DNA of 50,732 bases from Candidatus Benthicola marisminoris (lineage in GTDB: Bacteria; Gemmatimonadota; Gemmatimonadetes; Palauibacterales; Palauibacteraceae): contig JAMJQR010000205.1 of NCBI GenBank assembly GCA_023554335.1, positions 1-50,732 of the forward strand, given 5' to 3'. Below the pieces are notes generated by a model, which was not told the DNA's origin, searched no databases, and saw only the letters and a list, made by a program, of their open reading frames with translations. Below, piece after piece: positions 1 to 10,970 of this stretch; the first letter of the stretch is position 1; every line of letters begins with the position of its first letter. A program made the translations under genes and the position numbers.

Positions 1-131
1 AGGAACACTGAACTTCAACCCCTGAGCGCGCCCATCGACGGATCCAGTGGCAGGCAGAGCGGTCTCGCTTTCCTGCCTCGTTTGCTTTGCAGATCCCCGG
101 GCGAATGCCAAACCCGAACGGTACACACCGA

Positions 132-2384
132 ATGAGCACGAAGGACGAGCAGGTCACCGCCAACGAGAACCCGGTCGAAGAGCTGGGCGACAACCTCCCG
201 ATCGAAGCCGACAGCGACACTGCGCCCGCTGAGGAACCCGAGGTACCCGCCGAAGTTGAGAGCGAAGAGCCGGCCGACGACGCGGGTGCATCCGAGAGTC
301 CCCCCGAGCCAGAAGCTTCGGATGAGGCAGAATCGCAGGCCGAAGTGGATAGCGCCGGGAGCGCCGATGAAGGAGAGGTCGACCCGGAGGAGGGCTGGAC
401 GACCGTAGCGTACGGAATGGCCGAGGGGATGTCGGTCGAGATGCTGGAGGGCGGTGAGTACTCGTCTGAAGAATATGACGAGATGATGGCCCTGTACGAG
501 GACACGCTCAGCGAGATCGCAGAGGGCGAAATCGTCAAGGCGAAGGTGCTGCGGAAGACGGACTCAGCGGTCATCCTCGACGTCGGGTTCAAGTCCGAAG
601 GACTGATTCCGCTCGAGGAGTTCAGGGATCCGGAGACGATCGAGCCGGGCGACGAAGTCGAGGTCTTCCTCGAGAGCCTCGAGGACAAAGAAGGCGTCGT
701 GGTCCTCTCGAAGAAGAAGGCCGACTTCCTTCGGGTCTGGGAGAAGATCAAGGAAGCCTACGACAACGATCAGACGGTCCCGGGCATCCTCAAGCGAAAG
801 ATCAAGGGCGGTGTCACGGTAGACTTGATGGGAGTCGACGCGTTCCTGCCCGGTTCACAGATCGCGCTTCGCCGGGTGCCGAACGTGGACGAGCTGATCG
901 GTCAGGAATACGACTTCAAGATCCTCAAGCTGAACAAGCGCCGCAGGAACATCGTCGTGAGTCGACGTGTGATCCTGGAGGAGGAGCGCGCCTCGAAGCG
1001 GGAGGAGCTCAAGACCGAGCTCGAGGTGGGCCAGGTCCGGAAGGGAGTCGTCAAGAACATCACCGATTTCGGTGCGTTCATCGACCTCGGGGGCATGGAT
1101 GGCCTGCTGCACATCACGGACATGTCCTGGGGCCGAATCGGTCATCCTTCCGAGCTGTGCCAAATCGGCGATGAGCTGGAGGTGAAGGTCCTGGACATCG
1201 ATTGGGACCGATCGCGAATTTCCCTGGGTCTGAAGCAGCTTCAGGCCTACCCGTGGGAGGATGTCGCGGCGAAGTACCCTGTAGGCAGCCGCGTCCGCGG
1301 AAGAGTCGTGTCCATCACCAACTACGGTGCGTTCATCGAGTTGGAGAAGGGTGTCGAAGGTCTCGTTCACATCTCCGAGATGAGCTGGACGCGGAACGTC
1401 AGGCATCCTTCGCAGCTGGCGTCCATCAACGACGAAGTCGAGTGCGTCGTTCTCCGGGTCGACGAGGAGGAGAAGAAGATCTCCCTCGGTATCAAGCAGA
1501 CCGAGGAGGATCCGTGGCTCGCGCTGCCGGCCAAGTACCCGCCGGGGTCGAAGATCCGCGGAGTGGTCCGCAACCTGACCTCCTTCGGCGCGTTCGTCGA
1601 AGTCGAGATGGGGATCGACGGGCTGGTCCACATCTCCGACATGAGTTGGACCAGGCGGGTGCAGCATCCGTCCGAGGTCGTGCGAAAGGGCGAGGAAGTC
1701 GAGGTCGTGATACTGAGTATCGACCCGGACCAGAAGCGGATCTCTCTTGGCCTGAAGCAGGTCGACGACGATCCGTGGTACGAGTTGGCGCAGCGGTTCG
1801 AGCCGGGGACGGAGACCGGAGGCCACGTGGTCCGGCTGCTGGACAAGGGGCTCGTGGTAGACCTCGGCGACGATGTGGAAGGGTTCGTGCCGATATCCCA
1901 GCTCGGAGCGGAGGAAGAGCTGGGTGACCCGTCGGAGCGTTTCGTGGAAGGCGACCGCCTCGAGCTCAAGGTGCTCGAGTCCGATCCGATCAACCGTCGC
2001 ATCGTTCTGTCGGTCACCGCGGCTCCTGGAGTCGAGGAAAGGGAGGCGGCGAGGGCGGCCGAACCCGAGACCGAAGCTGACGCCGAAACCGAAGCCGCCG
2101 ATGAGTCTGCCGAAACCGAAGCGGTCGATGAGTCTGCCGAAACCGAAGCGGTCGATGAGCCTGCCGAAACCGAGGCGGTCGATGAGCCTGCCGAAACCGA
2201 GGCGGTCGAAGCAGATGCGGAGCCGGCCGACGACGAGGCTGACGAGGAGGTAGAACAGCCGGTGGCCGAGTCTGGCTCCGACGTGGAGGCAGCCGCGGAC
2301 ACGGAAGACGCGGACGTCGACGACGGTGACGAGGAGCCGGAGAACGGGGACGAGGAGCCGGAGGACGAGGACAAGACGTCCTGA
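132..2384 (+). CDS. rpsA: 30S ribosomal protein S1 (six S1 domains, acidic N- and C-terminal extensions)
   Basis: Six consecutive S1-like segments (e.g. GVVKNITDFGAFIDLGGMDGLLHITDMSW, GRVVSITNYGAFIELEKGVEGLVHISEMSW). ORF opens at 87; ATG at 132 is the more likely start. Confidence 0.95.
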   Translation: MSTKDEQVTANENPVEELGDNLPIEADSDTAPAEEPEVPAEVESEEPADDAGASESPPEPEASDEAESQAEVDSAGSADEGEVDPEEGWTTVAYGMAEGMSVEMLEGGEYSSEEYDEMMALYEDTLSEIAEGEIVKAKVLRKTDSAVILDVGFKSEGLIPLEEFRDPETIEPGDEVEVFLESLEDKEGVVVLSKKKADFLRVWEKIKEAYDNDQTVPGILKRKIKGGVTVDLMGVDAFLPGSQIALRRVPNVDELIGQEYDFKILKLNKRRRNIVVSRRVILEEERASKREELKTELEVGQVRKGVVKNITDFGAFIDLGGMDGLLHITDMSWGRIGHPSELCQIGDELEVKVLDIDWDRSRISLGLKQLQAYPWEDVAAKYPVGSRVRGRVVSITNYGAFIELEKGVEGLVHISEMSWTRNVRHPSQLASINDEVECVVLRVDEEEKKISLGIKQTEEDPWLALPAKYPPGSKIRGVVRNLTSFGAFVEVEMGIDGLVHISDMSWTRRVQHPSEVVRKGEEVEVVILSIDPDQKRISLGLKQVDDDPWYELAQRFEPGTETGGHVVRLLDKGLVVDLGDDVEGFVPISQLGAEEELGDPSERFVEGDRLELKVLESDPINRRIVLSVTAAPGVEEREAARAAEPETEADAETEAADESAETEAVDESAETEAVDEPAETEAVDEPAETEAVEADAEPADDEADEEVEQPVAESGSDVEAAADTEDADVDDGDEEPENGDEEPEDEDKTS
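2082..2216 (+). repeat. 27-bp in-frame tandem repeat in the rpsA 3' end (AETEAVDES/P units)
   Basis: Near-identical copies of GCCGAAACCGAAGCGGTCGATGAGTCT, about 4 units plus a partial one. Confidence 0.9.
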
Positions 2385-2420
2385 TCCGGAGTCCTGATCC
2401 CGGGATCGCAAGTTGCCTCG

Positions 2421-2453
2421 CAGGGGGCCCGGCGAGTGCCGTCGGGCCCCCTG
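2421..2453 (+). terminator. strong GC hairpin downstream of rpsA (terminator or attenuator, no clear U-tract)
   Basis: CAGGGGGCCCGGC-GAGTGCC-GTCGGGCCCCCTG, 13-bp stem with one G.U pair. Confidence 0.6.
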
Positions 2454-2473
2454 TGTGGTTCATGGGAGGTTGG

Positions 2474-4207
2474 ATGTCTCGCTTGTCCATACTCTTGGTC
2501 GCAATCGTGACGGGGTGCGCCACTGCTTCGGCCCCCGTATCGGTTCCTGACTCGACTGACAGTTCAGAGCCGGAGGCCCTGCCCGAGCGGGTCCTGGATG
2601 CGGAGCCGCTGGAACTGGCTCGTGACCTCATCGACGACGGGATGACAGGCGCGGCCACCGCACTCGCGGACTCGCTCTGGCAGGCCTGGACGGGACTGTC
2701 TGAGCTGGATCCGGAGACGGTGGAGGATCTGTCCGAGCTGCTGGACACAGTGGGAGCGGAGGACCGTGCCGCTCATCTCATTCTCACCGCACCCTACGGT
2801 CTCCAGGGGGGTGAGAGGAAGCGGCTTCGCACCCTCGCCGAAGAATTGTCCATTCGCGAAATCGACCGCCTTCTTTCCCTCCCGAAAGGTCGCCCAGGGG
2901 CCCGGACCGTGCTGGAGGCGGAGCTGGCAGTCGCCCTCGCCATAGCCGACCACCCCGAGCGGGCGCGAGCCGCAGCCGAGCGCGTCCTCGACTCGACGCC
3001 GGAGGGAGACGAGCGAGATAAGGCGGAGCGCGTACTGCAAGGCAGAGTGGAGCCTCTGGAGGCTCCGATCCGAATGGGGATCGTGCTGCCTGCCTCCGGA
3101 CGATTCAAGGCGGTCGGGGAACAGATCCTGGAAGGCATTCGGCTGGCCATGAACCGGCACCGTGCCGTGCCTGAAAATCCAGAGGTCGAGCTGGTCGTGC
3201 TCGACGACAGCTCCCGTGTGGAGCTGGGGATCGAGCACGTGCGCACCCTCGAGGAAATGAACGTGGCCGCGATCCTGGGCCCGCTTCGTTCCGAGGCTCT
3301 GGAGTCCGCGGCCATTCGCAGAGATCAGGACGAGCTGACACTCCTCAGCCCGACCGCTTCGGGGGGGCAGGGGACGGAGCCGAACGCGTATACGCTGTGG
3401 GACCGGGACCAGCGCTCGGCGGATGTGGCGGCAGCGCTGGGTGAGTGGATGGCCGATAGTCTCGGTATCCGCTCGTTCGGGGTCCTTCGGCCTGCAGGTT
3501 CGGCTCAAAGCGCTCTGGAGGCTCTCCGCTCGGTGGTGGAAGAGCGCGGTGGGGAGGTCGCCGCAGCGCAGGCGTACCCACCCGACTCGACCACCTTCGA
3601 GGGGCCCATTACTGCGATCGCGCTCCAGGAGCCAGAGGCCGTCATAGTGTTCTCGGACCGGGCCCGGACCGTCCTCCAGATCGCGCCTCAGCTGGTCTAC
3701 TACGGCCTGCGTCGCTGGGTCACGGCAGGGGATGCCAACTGGTCCGACCCTGTGGTCGTCAGGCGCCTGGATCCCAGCTATGCGGACTACCGCCTCGTCG
3801 GCACGTATGTGGACCGTGTGACTCCCGGTACGGCATGGCAGCAGTTTAAAGCGGCATATGAGGCCGAGTATCGTAAGGCGCTACCCGAAAATATGTTTGC
3901 GGCACTTGGATATGACGGGATGCAACTCTTGCTTGCGGGGGTGCCGGAGGCGGAGTGGGAGCGGCGCGGTGCTGTCGGCCGCGAGATCCGGAGGGGCGTG
4001 CACAGCGGTGCCACGGGAGATCTCAAGGTCGACGCGCGGGACGGTGAGCTCGGCCGCGAGGTGTTCGTACGAGTCATTCGGGATGGGGAGCTTCGCGTTC
4101 CCGACGCTGCCGAGATGAGAACCTGGGCGGAGGAGCAGCTCGAGCTCGAAGAATTCCTCGATGCGCTGGAGGAGGAGAAGGAGAAGGCAAAGGAGGGATC
4201 GCCGTGA
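2474..4207 (+). CDS. periplasmic-binding-protein-fold protein (amino-acid ABC substrate-binding / LppC-LpoA-like) with N-terminal helical repeat region
   Basis: Lipoprotein-like signal ([13 protein letters not shown]); [29 protein letters not shown] and later PBP type-1 motifs ([11 protein letters not shown]). Confidence 0.75.
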   Translation: MSRLSILLVAIVTGCATASAPVSVPDSTDSSEPEALPERVLDAEPLELARDLIDDGMTGAATALADSLWQAWTGLSELDPETVEDLSELLDTVGAEDRAAHLILTAPYGLQGGERKRLRTLAEELSIREIDRLLSLPKGRPGARTVLEAELAVALAIADHPERARAAAERVLDSTPEGDERDKAERVLQGRVEPLEAPIRMGIVLPASGRFKAVGEQILEGIRLAMNRHRAVPENPEVELVVLDDSSRVELGIEHVRTLEEMNVAAILGPLRSEALESAAIRRDQDELTLLSPTASGGQGTEPNAYTLWDRDQRSADVAAALGEWMADSLGIRSFGVLRPAGSAQSALEALRSVVEERGGEVAAAQAYPPDSTTFEGPITAIALQEPEAVIVFSDRARTVLQIAPQLVYYGLRRWVTAGDANWSDPVVVRRLDPSYADYRLVGTYVDRVTPGTAWQQFKAAYEAEYRKALPENMFAALGYDGMQLLLAGVPEAEWERRGAVGREIRRGVHSGATGDLKVDARDGELGREVFVRVIRDGELRVPDAAEMRTWAEEQLELEEFLDALEEEKEKAKEGSP

Positions 4208-5754
4208 GCGCCCGCGACAAGCTGCGTCAGATGGAGGAGCTCAGGCGCCGTACTCTCGAAGGTGGAGGACCCGAGCGCCTGGCGCGACAGCATGCCAGGG
4301 GGAAGCTGGGCGCCCGCGAGAGGTTGGACGTGCTGCTGGACGAGGGGTCATTCGTCGAGCTCGATCGCTTTGTCGAGCACCGGAGCGTGGATTTCGGACT
4401 GGCGGAGCAACGGATACCAGGCGACGGCGTGGTTACGGGCTACGGAAGGATCGACGGGCGCACCGTCTATGTCTTCAGTCAGGACTTCACCGTGTTCGGC
4501 GGATCTCTCTCTGAGGCACACGCCGAGAAGATCTGCAAAGTCGTAGACCTGGCCACGCGGAACGGATCACCGGTGGTCGGTCTAAACGATTCCGGTGGGG
4601 CCCGGATTCAGGAGGGTGTCGCTTCCCTGGGAGGGTACGCGGAGCTGTTCCTGCGCAACACGCTGGCCTCCGGTGTCGTGCCGCAGATCAGCGTGATCCT
4701 CGGTCCGTGTGCCGGTGGGGCCGTCTACTCGCCCGCCATCACGGACTTCGTGTTCATGGTACAGGGCATCAGCCACATGTTCGTGACGGGACCCAACGTG
4801 GTGAAGACCGTGACACACGAGGACGTCACGTTCGAGGAGCTGGGGGGGGCGGACGTTCACAGTACGCGATCGGGCGTCGCCCATTTCTCACATCCGACCG
4901 AGATCGAGAGCCTGCAGGCCGTGCGAAAGCTCCTCGGCTTCTTGCCCGCGAACAACGCTGAAGACCCGCCGTTCGTGCCCACCGATGACCCTGCGGGCCG
5001 GGCCGACGAAGAGCTTCTGGACGTAATCCCCGACCTGCCCACGCAGCCATACGACATGCACGAGGTCATCCGGCGGATCGTCGACGACTCGGACTTCCTG
5101 GAGATACACGCGGGATACGCCCCCAACGTGATCGTGGGCCTTGCGAGAATGGGCGGCCGGCCCGTGGGTATCCTGGCCAACCAGCCCGCCGTCCTGGCGG
5201 GGGTCCTCGATATCGACGCGAGCCGCAAGGGTGCGCGGTTCATCAGGTTCTGCGATGCCTTCAACCTTCCGATCATCACGCTCGAGGATGTTCCGGGATT
5301 CCTTCCCGGCGTCGCGCAGGAGCACGGCGGGATCATCCAGCACGGCGCCAAGCTCCTCTACGCTTATTGCGAGAGCACGGTGCCGAAGCTGACGGTGATC
5401 ACGAGGAAGGCCTACGGAGGGGCGTATGACGTGATGTCCTCCAAGCATATCCGCGGGGACCTGAACTTCGCGTGGCCCACTGCGGAGCTCGCCGTGATGG
5501 GACCGAAGGGCGCTGTCGAGATCCTCTACCGTAGGGAGTTGGAGGACGCGGATGACCGGGACGCGCGGATCGCTGAGCTCGAGAGGGAGTTCCGTGAGCG
5601 ATTCGCGCACCCCTACCTCGCCGCCAAGCGTGGCTTTCTCGATGACGTGATCGATCCTCGAGAAACGCGGGCGCGTCTCATATCCGGACTGGAAGTCCTG
5701 CAGAACAAGCGGCAGAGCAACCCGCCGCGGAAGCACGGCAACATCCCTCTGTGA
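4204..5754 (+). CDS. pccB: acyl-CoA (propionyl-CoA) carboxylase carboxyltransferase subunit
   Basis: Carboxyltransferase motifs: [68 protein letters not shown]. Confidence 0.93.
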   Translation: MSARDKLRQMEELRRRTLEGGGPERLARQHARGKLGARERLDVLLDEGSFVELDRFVEHRSVDFGLAEQRIPGDGVVTGYGRIDGRTVYVFSQDFTVFGGSLSEAHAEKICKVVDLATRNGSPVVGLNDSGGARIQEGVASLGGYAELFLRNTLASGVVPQISVILGPCAGGAVYSPAITDFVFMVQGISHMFVTGPNVVKTVTHEDVTFEELGGADVHSTRSGVAHFSHPTEIESLQAVRKLLGFLPANNAEDPPFVPTDDPAGRADEELLDVIPDLPTQPYDMHEVIRRIVDDSDFLEIHAGYAPNVIVGLARMGGRPVGILANQPAVLAGVLDIDASRKGARFIRFCDAFNLPIITLEDVPGFLPGVAQEHGGIIQHGAKLLYAYCESTVPKLTVITRKAYGGAYDVMSSKHIRGDLNFAWPTAELAVMGPKGAVEILYRRELEDADDRDARIAELEREFRERFAHPYLAAKRGFLDDVIDPRETRARLISGLEVLQNKRQSNPPRKHGNIPL

Positions 5755-7265
5755 GGCGCCACGTGTTCGACAAGGTCCTCGTCGCTAACCGCGGGGAAAT
5801 AGCTGTCCGGGTGATCCGCGCGTGCCAGGAGATCGGAGTGCGCACCGTCGCAGTGCACTCGGATGCGGATCGACTGTCACCGCATGTGCTGCTTGCGGGT
5901 GAGGCGGTGCGCATCGGACCGGCGCCCGCTTCCGAGAGCTACCTCGACATGGATGCCGTAATCGGTGCAGCCCGCGAGACGGACGCGGAGGCCATACACC
6001 CCGGCTATGGCTTCATGGCCGAGAGCCCGGAGTTTGCTCGCAGAGTGTCAGATGCCGGGCTCGTCTTCATCGGTCCGCCGGCCGAAGCCATCGCCGAGAT
6101 GGGAAACAAGACCGCGGCGCGAGCGCGCATGGTCGAAGCCGGGGTCCCGGTGGTCCCCGGCTCGGATGCGCTCGTCGACGCCGAGCAGGGCCGAATCGAG
6201 GGAGACCGGATCGGCTGGCCGGTGATGCTCAAAGCCGCCGCCGGAGGCGGAGGGAAGGGCATGCGGATCGTCGAGGGGCCGGACGATCTCCCTCGCGCCC
6301 TTGATGCTGCCGCGCGGGAAGCCGGCCAGGCGTTCGGCGACTCTCGTGTGTATCTCGAAAAGTACCTGCCGGATCCCCGGCACATAGAGATCCAGGTGCT
6401 CGCGGACAGCTTCGGTCGTGTGGTCCACCTAGGCGAGCGCGAGTGCTCGATTCAACGCCGCCATCAGAAGCTCATCGAGGAATCCCCATCCGTCGTGGTG
6501 GACGCCGACCTGCGGGAACAGATGGGCGGGGTGGCCGTCGCAGCCGCGGAGGCGGTGGGATACGTCGGCGCCGGGACCGTCGAGTTCCTGTACCAGGACG
6601 AGAACTTCTTCTTCCTGGAGATGAACACGAGAATCCAGGTCGAGCATCCTGTCACCGAGTTCGTGACCGGCGTGGACCTGGTTCAGGAACAGATTCGGGT
6701 CGCCGCCGGCCTGCCGCTTTCCGTAAAGGTGAGCGCCGACTGGCCACGCGGACATGCCATCGAGTGCCGGATCAGCGGGGAGGACCCGCTGGGAGGCTTC
6801 TTCCCGTCGAGCGGAACGATTCGCGCGCTGGAAGTGCCTTGCGGCCCGGGCGTCCGCTGGGACGGCGGAATCATGGAGCACTTCGAGGTGGGACTGCACT
6901 ATGATCCACTACTGGGGAAGCTCATCACTCATGCACCGACTCGGGACGAGGCGATCCTCCGGATGCGCCGGGCCCTCAGGGAGCTCCAGATCGAAGGCGT
7001 CCGGACCACGCAGCCGTTTCACCTGGCCGTGATGGATGAGCCTGACTTTCGATCGGGGAAGTTCTCGGTCCGATACATCGAGCGACATCCCGATCTCCTG
7101 GAGCCACGAGAGGACGACTGGCAGGCTCGTGCCGCGGTCGTTGCGGCGGCGCTGCTGGAGCATCGCTCACGCGCGGGAGGGTCGCCCCTGCAGGCGTCTA
7201 CGGCCGCATCCCGGCCCGGGCACGGGATCAGCGAGTGGCGTCGGCGGCTTGGATCTGGCGGATGA
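5751..7265 (+). CDS. accC: biotin carboxylase subunit of acyl-CoA carboxylase
   Basis: [23 protein letters not shown]-grasp [25 protein letters not shown]. No C-terminal BCCP domain. Confidence 0.93.
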   Translation: MRRHVFDKVLVANRGEIAVRVIRACQEIGVRTVAVHSDADRLSPHVLLAGEAVRIGPAPASESYLDMDAVIGAARETDAEAIHPGYGFMAESPEFARRVSDAGLVFIGPPAEAIAEMGNKTAARARMVEAGVPVVPGSDALVDAEQGRIEGDRIGWPVMLKAAAGGGGKGMRIVEGPDDLPRALDAAAREAGQAFGDSRVYLEKYLPDPRHIEIQVLADSFGRVVHLGERECSIQRRHQKLIEESPSVVVDADLREQMGGVAVAAAEAVGYVGAGTVEFLYQDENFFFLEMNTRIQVEHPVTEFVTGVDLVQEQIRVAAGLPLSVKVSADWPRGHAIECRISGEDPLGGFFPSSGTIRALEVPCGPGVRWDGGIMEHFEVGLHYDPLLGKLITHAPTRDEAILRMRRALRELQIEGVRTTQPFHLAVMDEPDFRSGKFSVRYIERHPDLLEPREDDWQARAAVVAAALLEHRSRAGGSPLQASTAASRPGHGISEWRRRLGSGG

Positions 7266-8578
7266 AGCCTATAACCAAGGGTCTCGAGCCCTCCGGGCCC
7301 AAGCCGGAGCTGGAGGCTTCGAGTCTCGGCATCGACGGTATTGCCGCGGGCGGCGACGGAGTTGGACGCGAGGCATCGGGCCGAGTCGTATTCGTGCCGC
7401 GCACCGCCCCCGGAGACCGGGTCGACGTCGAGGTCACACGGTCGCGAGCCCGATGGGCCCGGGCGCGCGTGGTACGGCTTGCGAAGGAGGGACCGGACCG
7501 GCGGATCGCGCCATGTGGCGCGTACGATGGGTGCGGCGGGTGCCGCGTCCAGCATCTCAACCCCGAGGCTCAGCGAGAAGCCAAGCGGCGCCTGGTACGG
7601 GACGCGCTGGAACGGATTGGCGGCATCGAGACGTCCGTTCCTCGACTGATCGCGGCGGGAGGCGAATTCGGCTATCGCAACCGGGTGACGTTCTCGACGG
7701 CGAGATCGGGGGTAATGGGACTGCGCTCGCTGGACGACCCGGCTCGGGTGGTGGACGTGGCCGTCTGTCTGCTCGCCGAGCCGCCCGTCCAGGCGGCCTG
7801 GCAGGCGCTCCGGGGAGCAGTTGCTAGCGGGGACTGGAAGCCCCCCGCCGACGACAACGCACGTCTTACCCTGCGCGCCTCGTCGGACGGCAGCGTGGAT
7901 CTCACGATCCGGGGAGGGAGCACGATCGGCGCCGGGAATGCGCAGGATCTGCTAAGTCTCGTTCCCGGCCTCGTGGGTGTCCACGTCGCGGCCGATGAAG
8001 GGGGCCCTCAGCTCGCCGCTGGAGCCACCACGCTGGCGGATCGCTGGCAGGAGATCGACTTCGATCTACCTGCCGGGGTCTTCATGCAGGTGAACCGCGC
8101 GGTGTCAGCGGCGATGGATCGCTGGCTCGACGCGAAAGTGGGTGATGTGTCCGGCATGCGCGTCCTCGATCTGTACTCCGGTGTCGGAGCGAGGGCCATT
8201 CGCTGGGCCTCCAAAGGCGGCCTGGTGACGGCCTGTGAGGTGTCCGAACGGGCGGCAACGGCATGCCGTGAGGCTGCAGCGGGCGTTGGGGCGCAGGTCT
8301 GGGTTCGGACCGCCCGGGTGGAAGACTTCTTCGATGAGTCCATCACCGCGGACATGGTGGTGGTCAATCCACCGCGGGCGGGCATGTCCCGGTCGGTATG
8401 TGGAGCTCTGGTAGATCTTCCGGCGGAGCGGCTGGCCTATGTGAGCTGCGATCCGGCGACCCTGGCGCGGGACCTCGACCGAATCGGATCCTCCTGGAAG
8501 CTCACGGACCTGCAGCCGTTCGACGCGTTTCCGCAGACGGCTCACGTCGAGACGGTCGCCTGGCTGGAGCGACCTTGA
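7262..8578 (+). CDS. TrmA/RumA-family class I SAM-dependent RNA (m5U) methyltransferase
   Basis: TRAM-like N-terminus, CGAYDGCGGCRVQH Fe-S type cysteines, DLYSGVGARAI SAM motif, catalytic YVSCDPATLARD. ATGA overlap with the preceding CDS. Confidence 0.85.
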   Translation: MKPITKGLEPSGPKPELEASSLGIDGIAAGGDGVGREASGRVVFVPRTAPGDRVDVEVTRSRARWARARVVRLAKEGPDRRIAPCGAYDGCGGCRVQHLNPEAQREAKRRLVRDALERIGGIETSVPRLIAAGGEFGYRNRVTFSTARSGVMGLRSLDDPARVVDVAVCLLAEPPVQAAWQALRGAVASGDWKPPADDNARLTLRASSDGSVDLTIRGGSTIGAGNAQDLLSLVPGLVGVHVAADEGGPQLAAGATTLADRWQEIDFDLPAGVFMQVNRAVSAAMDRWLDAKVGDVSGMRVLDLYSGVGARAIRWASKGGLVTACEVSERAATACREAAAGVGAQVWVRTARVEDFFDESITADMVVVNPPRAGMSRSVCGALVDLPAERLAYVSCDPATLARDLDRIGSSWKLTDLQPFDAFPQTAHVETVAWLERP

Positions 8579-8594
8579 GGACCGGGAGGGAAGT

Positions 8595-9113
8595 GTGAGC
8601 ACGACGGACGGACAAACCTACTACGCGACCTGGTCGGGCCACACGCGAAACATCCTCGTGAAGAGTGAGGGCGTCGTTCTAGAAGGAGATGCGGTGGATG
8701 CCGAGATCACGACGCTCCCGGGATCGGACCGACAGCACCTTCGATTTGACGGCCGGTCGGTCTCCCTCTTCGCTCGTCGCGAAGGCTCGGAGTGGATCGT
8801 GGAGCTCGAGGGCAGGAGGTTCGAGGTACGCGTGGAAGACGAGCGCACCCGGCACATACGGGAGCTCGCGTCCCACGTTGCACCGGTTCAGACCAAGCGA
8901 GACCTCCGGGCCCCCATGCCGGGTCTCATCGTGAGGGTCGACGTCGAGGAGGGGCAGGACGTGGAGGCGGGGGATGGACTCATCGTCATGGAGGCCATGA
9001 AGATGGAGAATGAGCTCAAGGCAGAGGCCGCCGGAACCATCACGTCCATCGAAGTAGAGAAGGGTCAGGCAGTCGAGCGCAACGCACTCTTGCTTACCCT
9101 GGAAGCCAGGTGA
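8595..9113 (+). CDS. biotin carboxyl carrier protein of acyl-CoA carboxylase
   Basis: C-terminal biotinyl domain with EAMKMENEL. Confidence 0.9.
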   Translation: MSTTDGQTYYATWSGHTRNILVKSEGVVLEGDAVDAEITTLPGSDRQHLRFDGRSVSLFARREGSEWIVELEGRRFEVRVEDERTRHIRELASHVAPVQTKRDLRAPMPGLIVRVDVEEGQDVEAGDGLIVMEAMKMENELKAEAAGTITSIEVEKGQAVERNALLLTLEAR

Positions 9114-9116
9114 GAC

Positions 9117-10676
9117 ATGCCGGACGATAAGACTCCGCAGACCACTTCGGGAATCGGGATTCAGCGTCTGTACGGGCCGCCGACCGACGGGGAGGACCTC
9201 GGGGACTCGGGCGCATGGCCTTATGTGCGTGGAGTCTATCCGGACATGTACAGGGGGCGGCCGTGGACCATGCGGCAGTACGCCGGCTTCGGGACCGCCG
9301 AGGAGACGAACGAGCGATTCCGGTTCCTGCTCGACTCGGGTCAGACCGGGCTGTCGGTGGCCTTCGATCTCCCGACTCAGATGGGGCTCGACTCGGATGA
9401 TCCGCGGGCGGAGGGAGAGGTCGGCCGGGTGGGAGTGGCGATAGACACCCTGGACGACCTCGAGCGGCTGTTTGCCGACATTCCCCTGGATCGCGTGTCG
9501 ACGTCCATGACGATCAACGCCACCGCAGCGGTGTTGCTGGCCATGTACGTTGCCGCTGCGGATGCGCAGGGAGTAGACCGATCCACGCTGTCGGGCACGG
9601 TGCAGAACGACATTCTGAAGGAGTTCATCGCGCGTGGCACCTACATCTACCCGGTCGAGCCGAGCCTTCGGGTAGTGACGGATATCTTCGCGTTCTGCTC
9701 CGAGGAGCTGCCCCGCTGGAACAGCATCTCGATCAGCGGCTACCACATGCGTGAGGCCGGCGCAAGCGCGGCTCAGGAAATCGCTTTTACCCTGGCGAAC
9801 GGTCGGGAGTACGTGCGCCGGGCGCTCGCTCGAGGACTGGAGGTCGATCGCTTCGCCCCCCGTTTGAGCTTCTTCTTCGCCGCGCACAACCACCTGTTCG
9901 AGGAAGCCGCCAAGTTCAGGGCGGCCCGGCGCCTCTGGGCGCGCATGATGAGAGAGGAATTCGGTGCCGACGATCGGAGCTGCCGACTTCGCTTCCACAC
10001 GCAGACCGGAGGATCGACCCTCACGGCGCAGCAACCCATGAACAACGTGGTGCGCGTTGCCGTGCAGGCGCTCGCTGCCGTTCTCGGCGGGACCCAGTCG
10101 CTTCACACCAACAGCTACGATGAGGCGCTGGCTCTGCCGGGGGCCGAGGCCGCCCGCCTCGCGCTTCGGACGCAACAAGTGTTGGCTGAGGAGTCCGGCG
10201 TGCGTGACACCGTGGATCCTCTCGGCGGGTCCTACTACGTGGAGGCGCTGACCGACCGCCTCGAAGCTCTCGCGCGTGACTACCTCGAGCGTATCGAGGA
10301 GGAAGGGGGAGCGGCCGAGGCGGTTGCCTTCATGACCGACGAGATACACCGGTCGGCCTACGCATGGCAGCTCGAGGTCGAGGGCGGAGAGCGGGGCGTG
10401 GTGGGCGTCAACGTCTACGAGGACGATCGTCCGACCGTCGATATCGCAACTCCGGATTTCGCGGACCTGCAGGAGTCGCAGCGCCGCCGGCTGGACCGAG
10501 TGAGGTCGCTCAGGGACGAGTCACGGGTGGAAGCCGAGCTGGGCAGGCTGGAAGCCGCCGCTCGGGACGGCTCGAACCTCTTGCCGCCCATGATCGAAGC
10601 CGTCAAAGTCAGGGCCACGCTGGGGGAAATCAGTGGCCGCCTCGAGCGGCTCTGGGGCAGGTATCGGCCCTCGTGA
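9117..10676 (+). CDS. acyl-CoA mutase large subunit (methylmalonyl-CoA mutase-like, no B12-binding domain)
   Basis: [65 protein letters not shown]. Ends before a DxHxxG cobalamin domain. Confidence 0.9.
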   Translation: MPDDKTPQTTSGIGIQRLYGPPTDGEDLGDSGAWPYVRGVYPDMYRGRPWTMRQYAGFGTAEETNERFRFLLDSGQTGLSVAFDLPTQMGLDSDDPRAEGEVGRVGVAIDTLDDLERLFADIPLDRVSTSMTINATAAVLLAMYVAAADAQGVDRSTLSGTVQNDILKEFIARGTYIYPVEPSLRVVTDIFAFCSEELPRWNSISISGYHMREAGASAAQEIAFTLANGREYVRRALARGLEVDRFAPRLSFFFAAHNHLFEEAAKFRAARRLWARMMREEFGADDRSCRLRFHTQTGGSTLTAQQPMNNVVRVAVQALAAVLGGTQSLHTNSYDEALALPGAEAARLALRTQQVLAEESGVRDTVDPLGGSYYVEALTDRLEALARDYLERIEEEGGAAEAVAFMTDEIHRSAYAWQLEVEGGERGVVGVNVYEDDRPTVDIATPDFADLQESQRRRLDRVRSLRDESRVEAELGRLEAAARDGSNLLPPMIEAVKVRATLGEISGRLERLWGRYRPS

Positions 10677-10700
10677 TCCAGGTGAGTTAGAAGGGATTTC

Positions 10701-10970
10701 ATGCCCACGTACGAATACAAGTGCAGGGACTGCACTCACGCATTCGAGAGGTTTCAGGGTATCAGCGAGCCCGCGATCGAAGTTTGTCCGGAATGCGAAG
10801 GAAGGGTTCAGCGTCTGATCTCTTCCGGGGGCGGGCTCGTGTTCAAGGGGCCGGGTTTCTACGCGACCGACTATCGAAGCGGCGGAAGCGGAGCGAAGCC
10901 GGCGGCGCAGAAGGCGGACGGCGCGGGTAAGGCCGAGTCCGGGAAGAGTGGTGGAGATGCCTCCGACTGA
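10701..10970 (+). CDS. FmdB-family zinc ribbon protein
   Basis: MPTYEYKCRDCTHAFERFQ...CPECEGRVQRLIS. Confidence 0.9.
   Translation: MPTYEYKCRDCTHAFERFQGISEPAIEVCPECEGRVQRLISSGGGLVFKGPGFYATDYRSGGSGAKPAAQKADGAGKAESGKSGGDASD

Noticed and set aside
2082-2216. Possible CRISPR-like array
   Set aside because: 27-bp units are contiguous with no spacers and in frame within rpsA; a coding tandem repeat.
855-2411. 518-aa minus-strand ORF antisense to rpsA
   Set aside because: Mirror of a GC-rich coding gene; low-complexity translation (GFGRLIDRF repeats are the antisense of the acidic tail); no independent start signal.
8679-10349. 556-aa minus-strand ORF opposite the BCCP/mutase genes
   Set aside because: Third-position GC artefact; the + strand has unambiguous conserved proteins across the same span.
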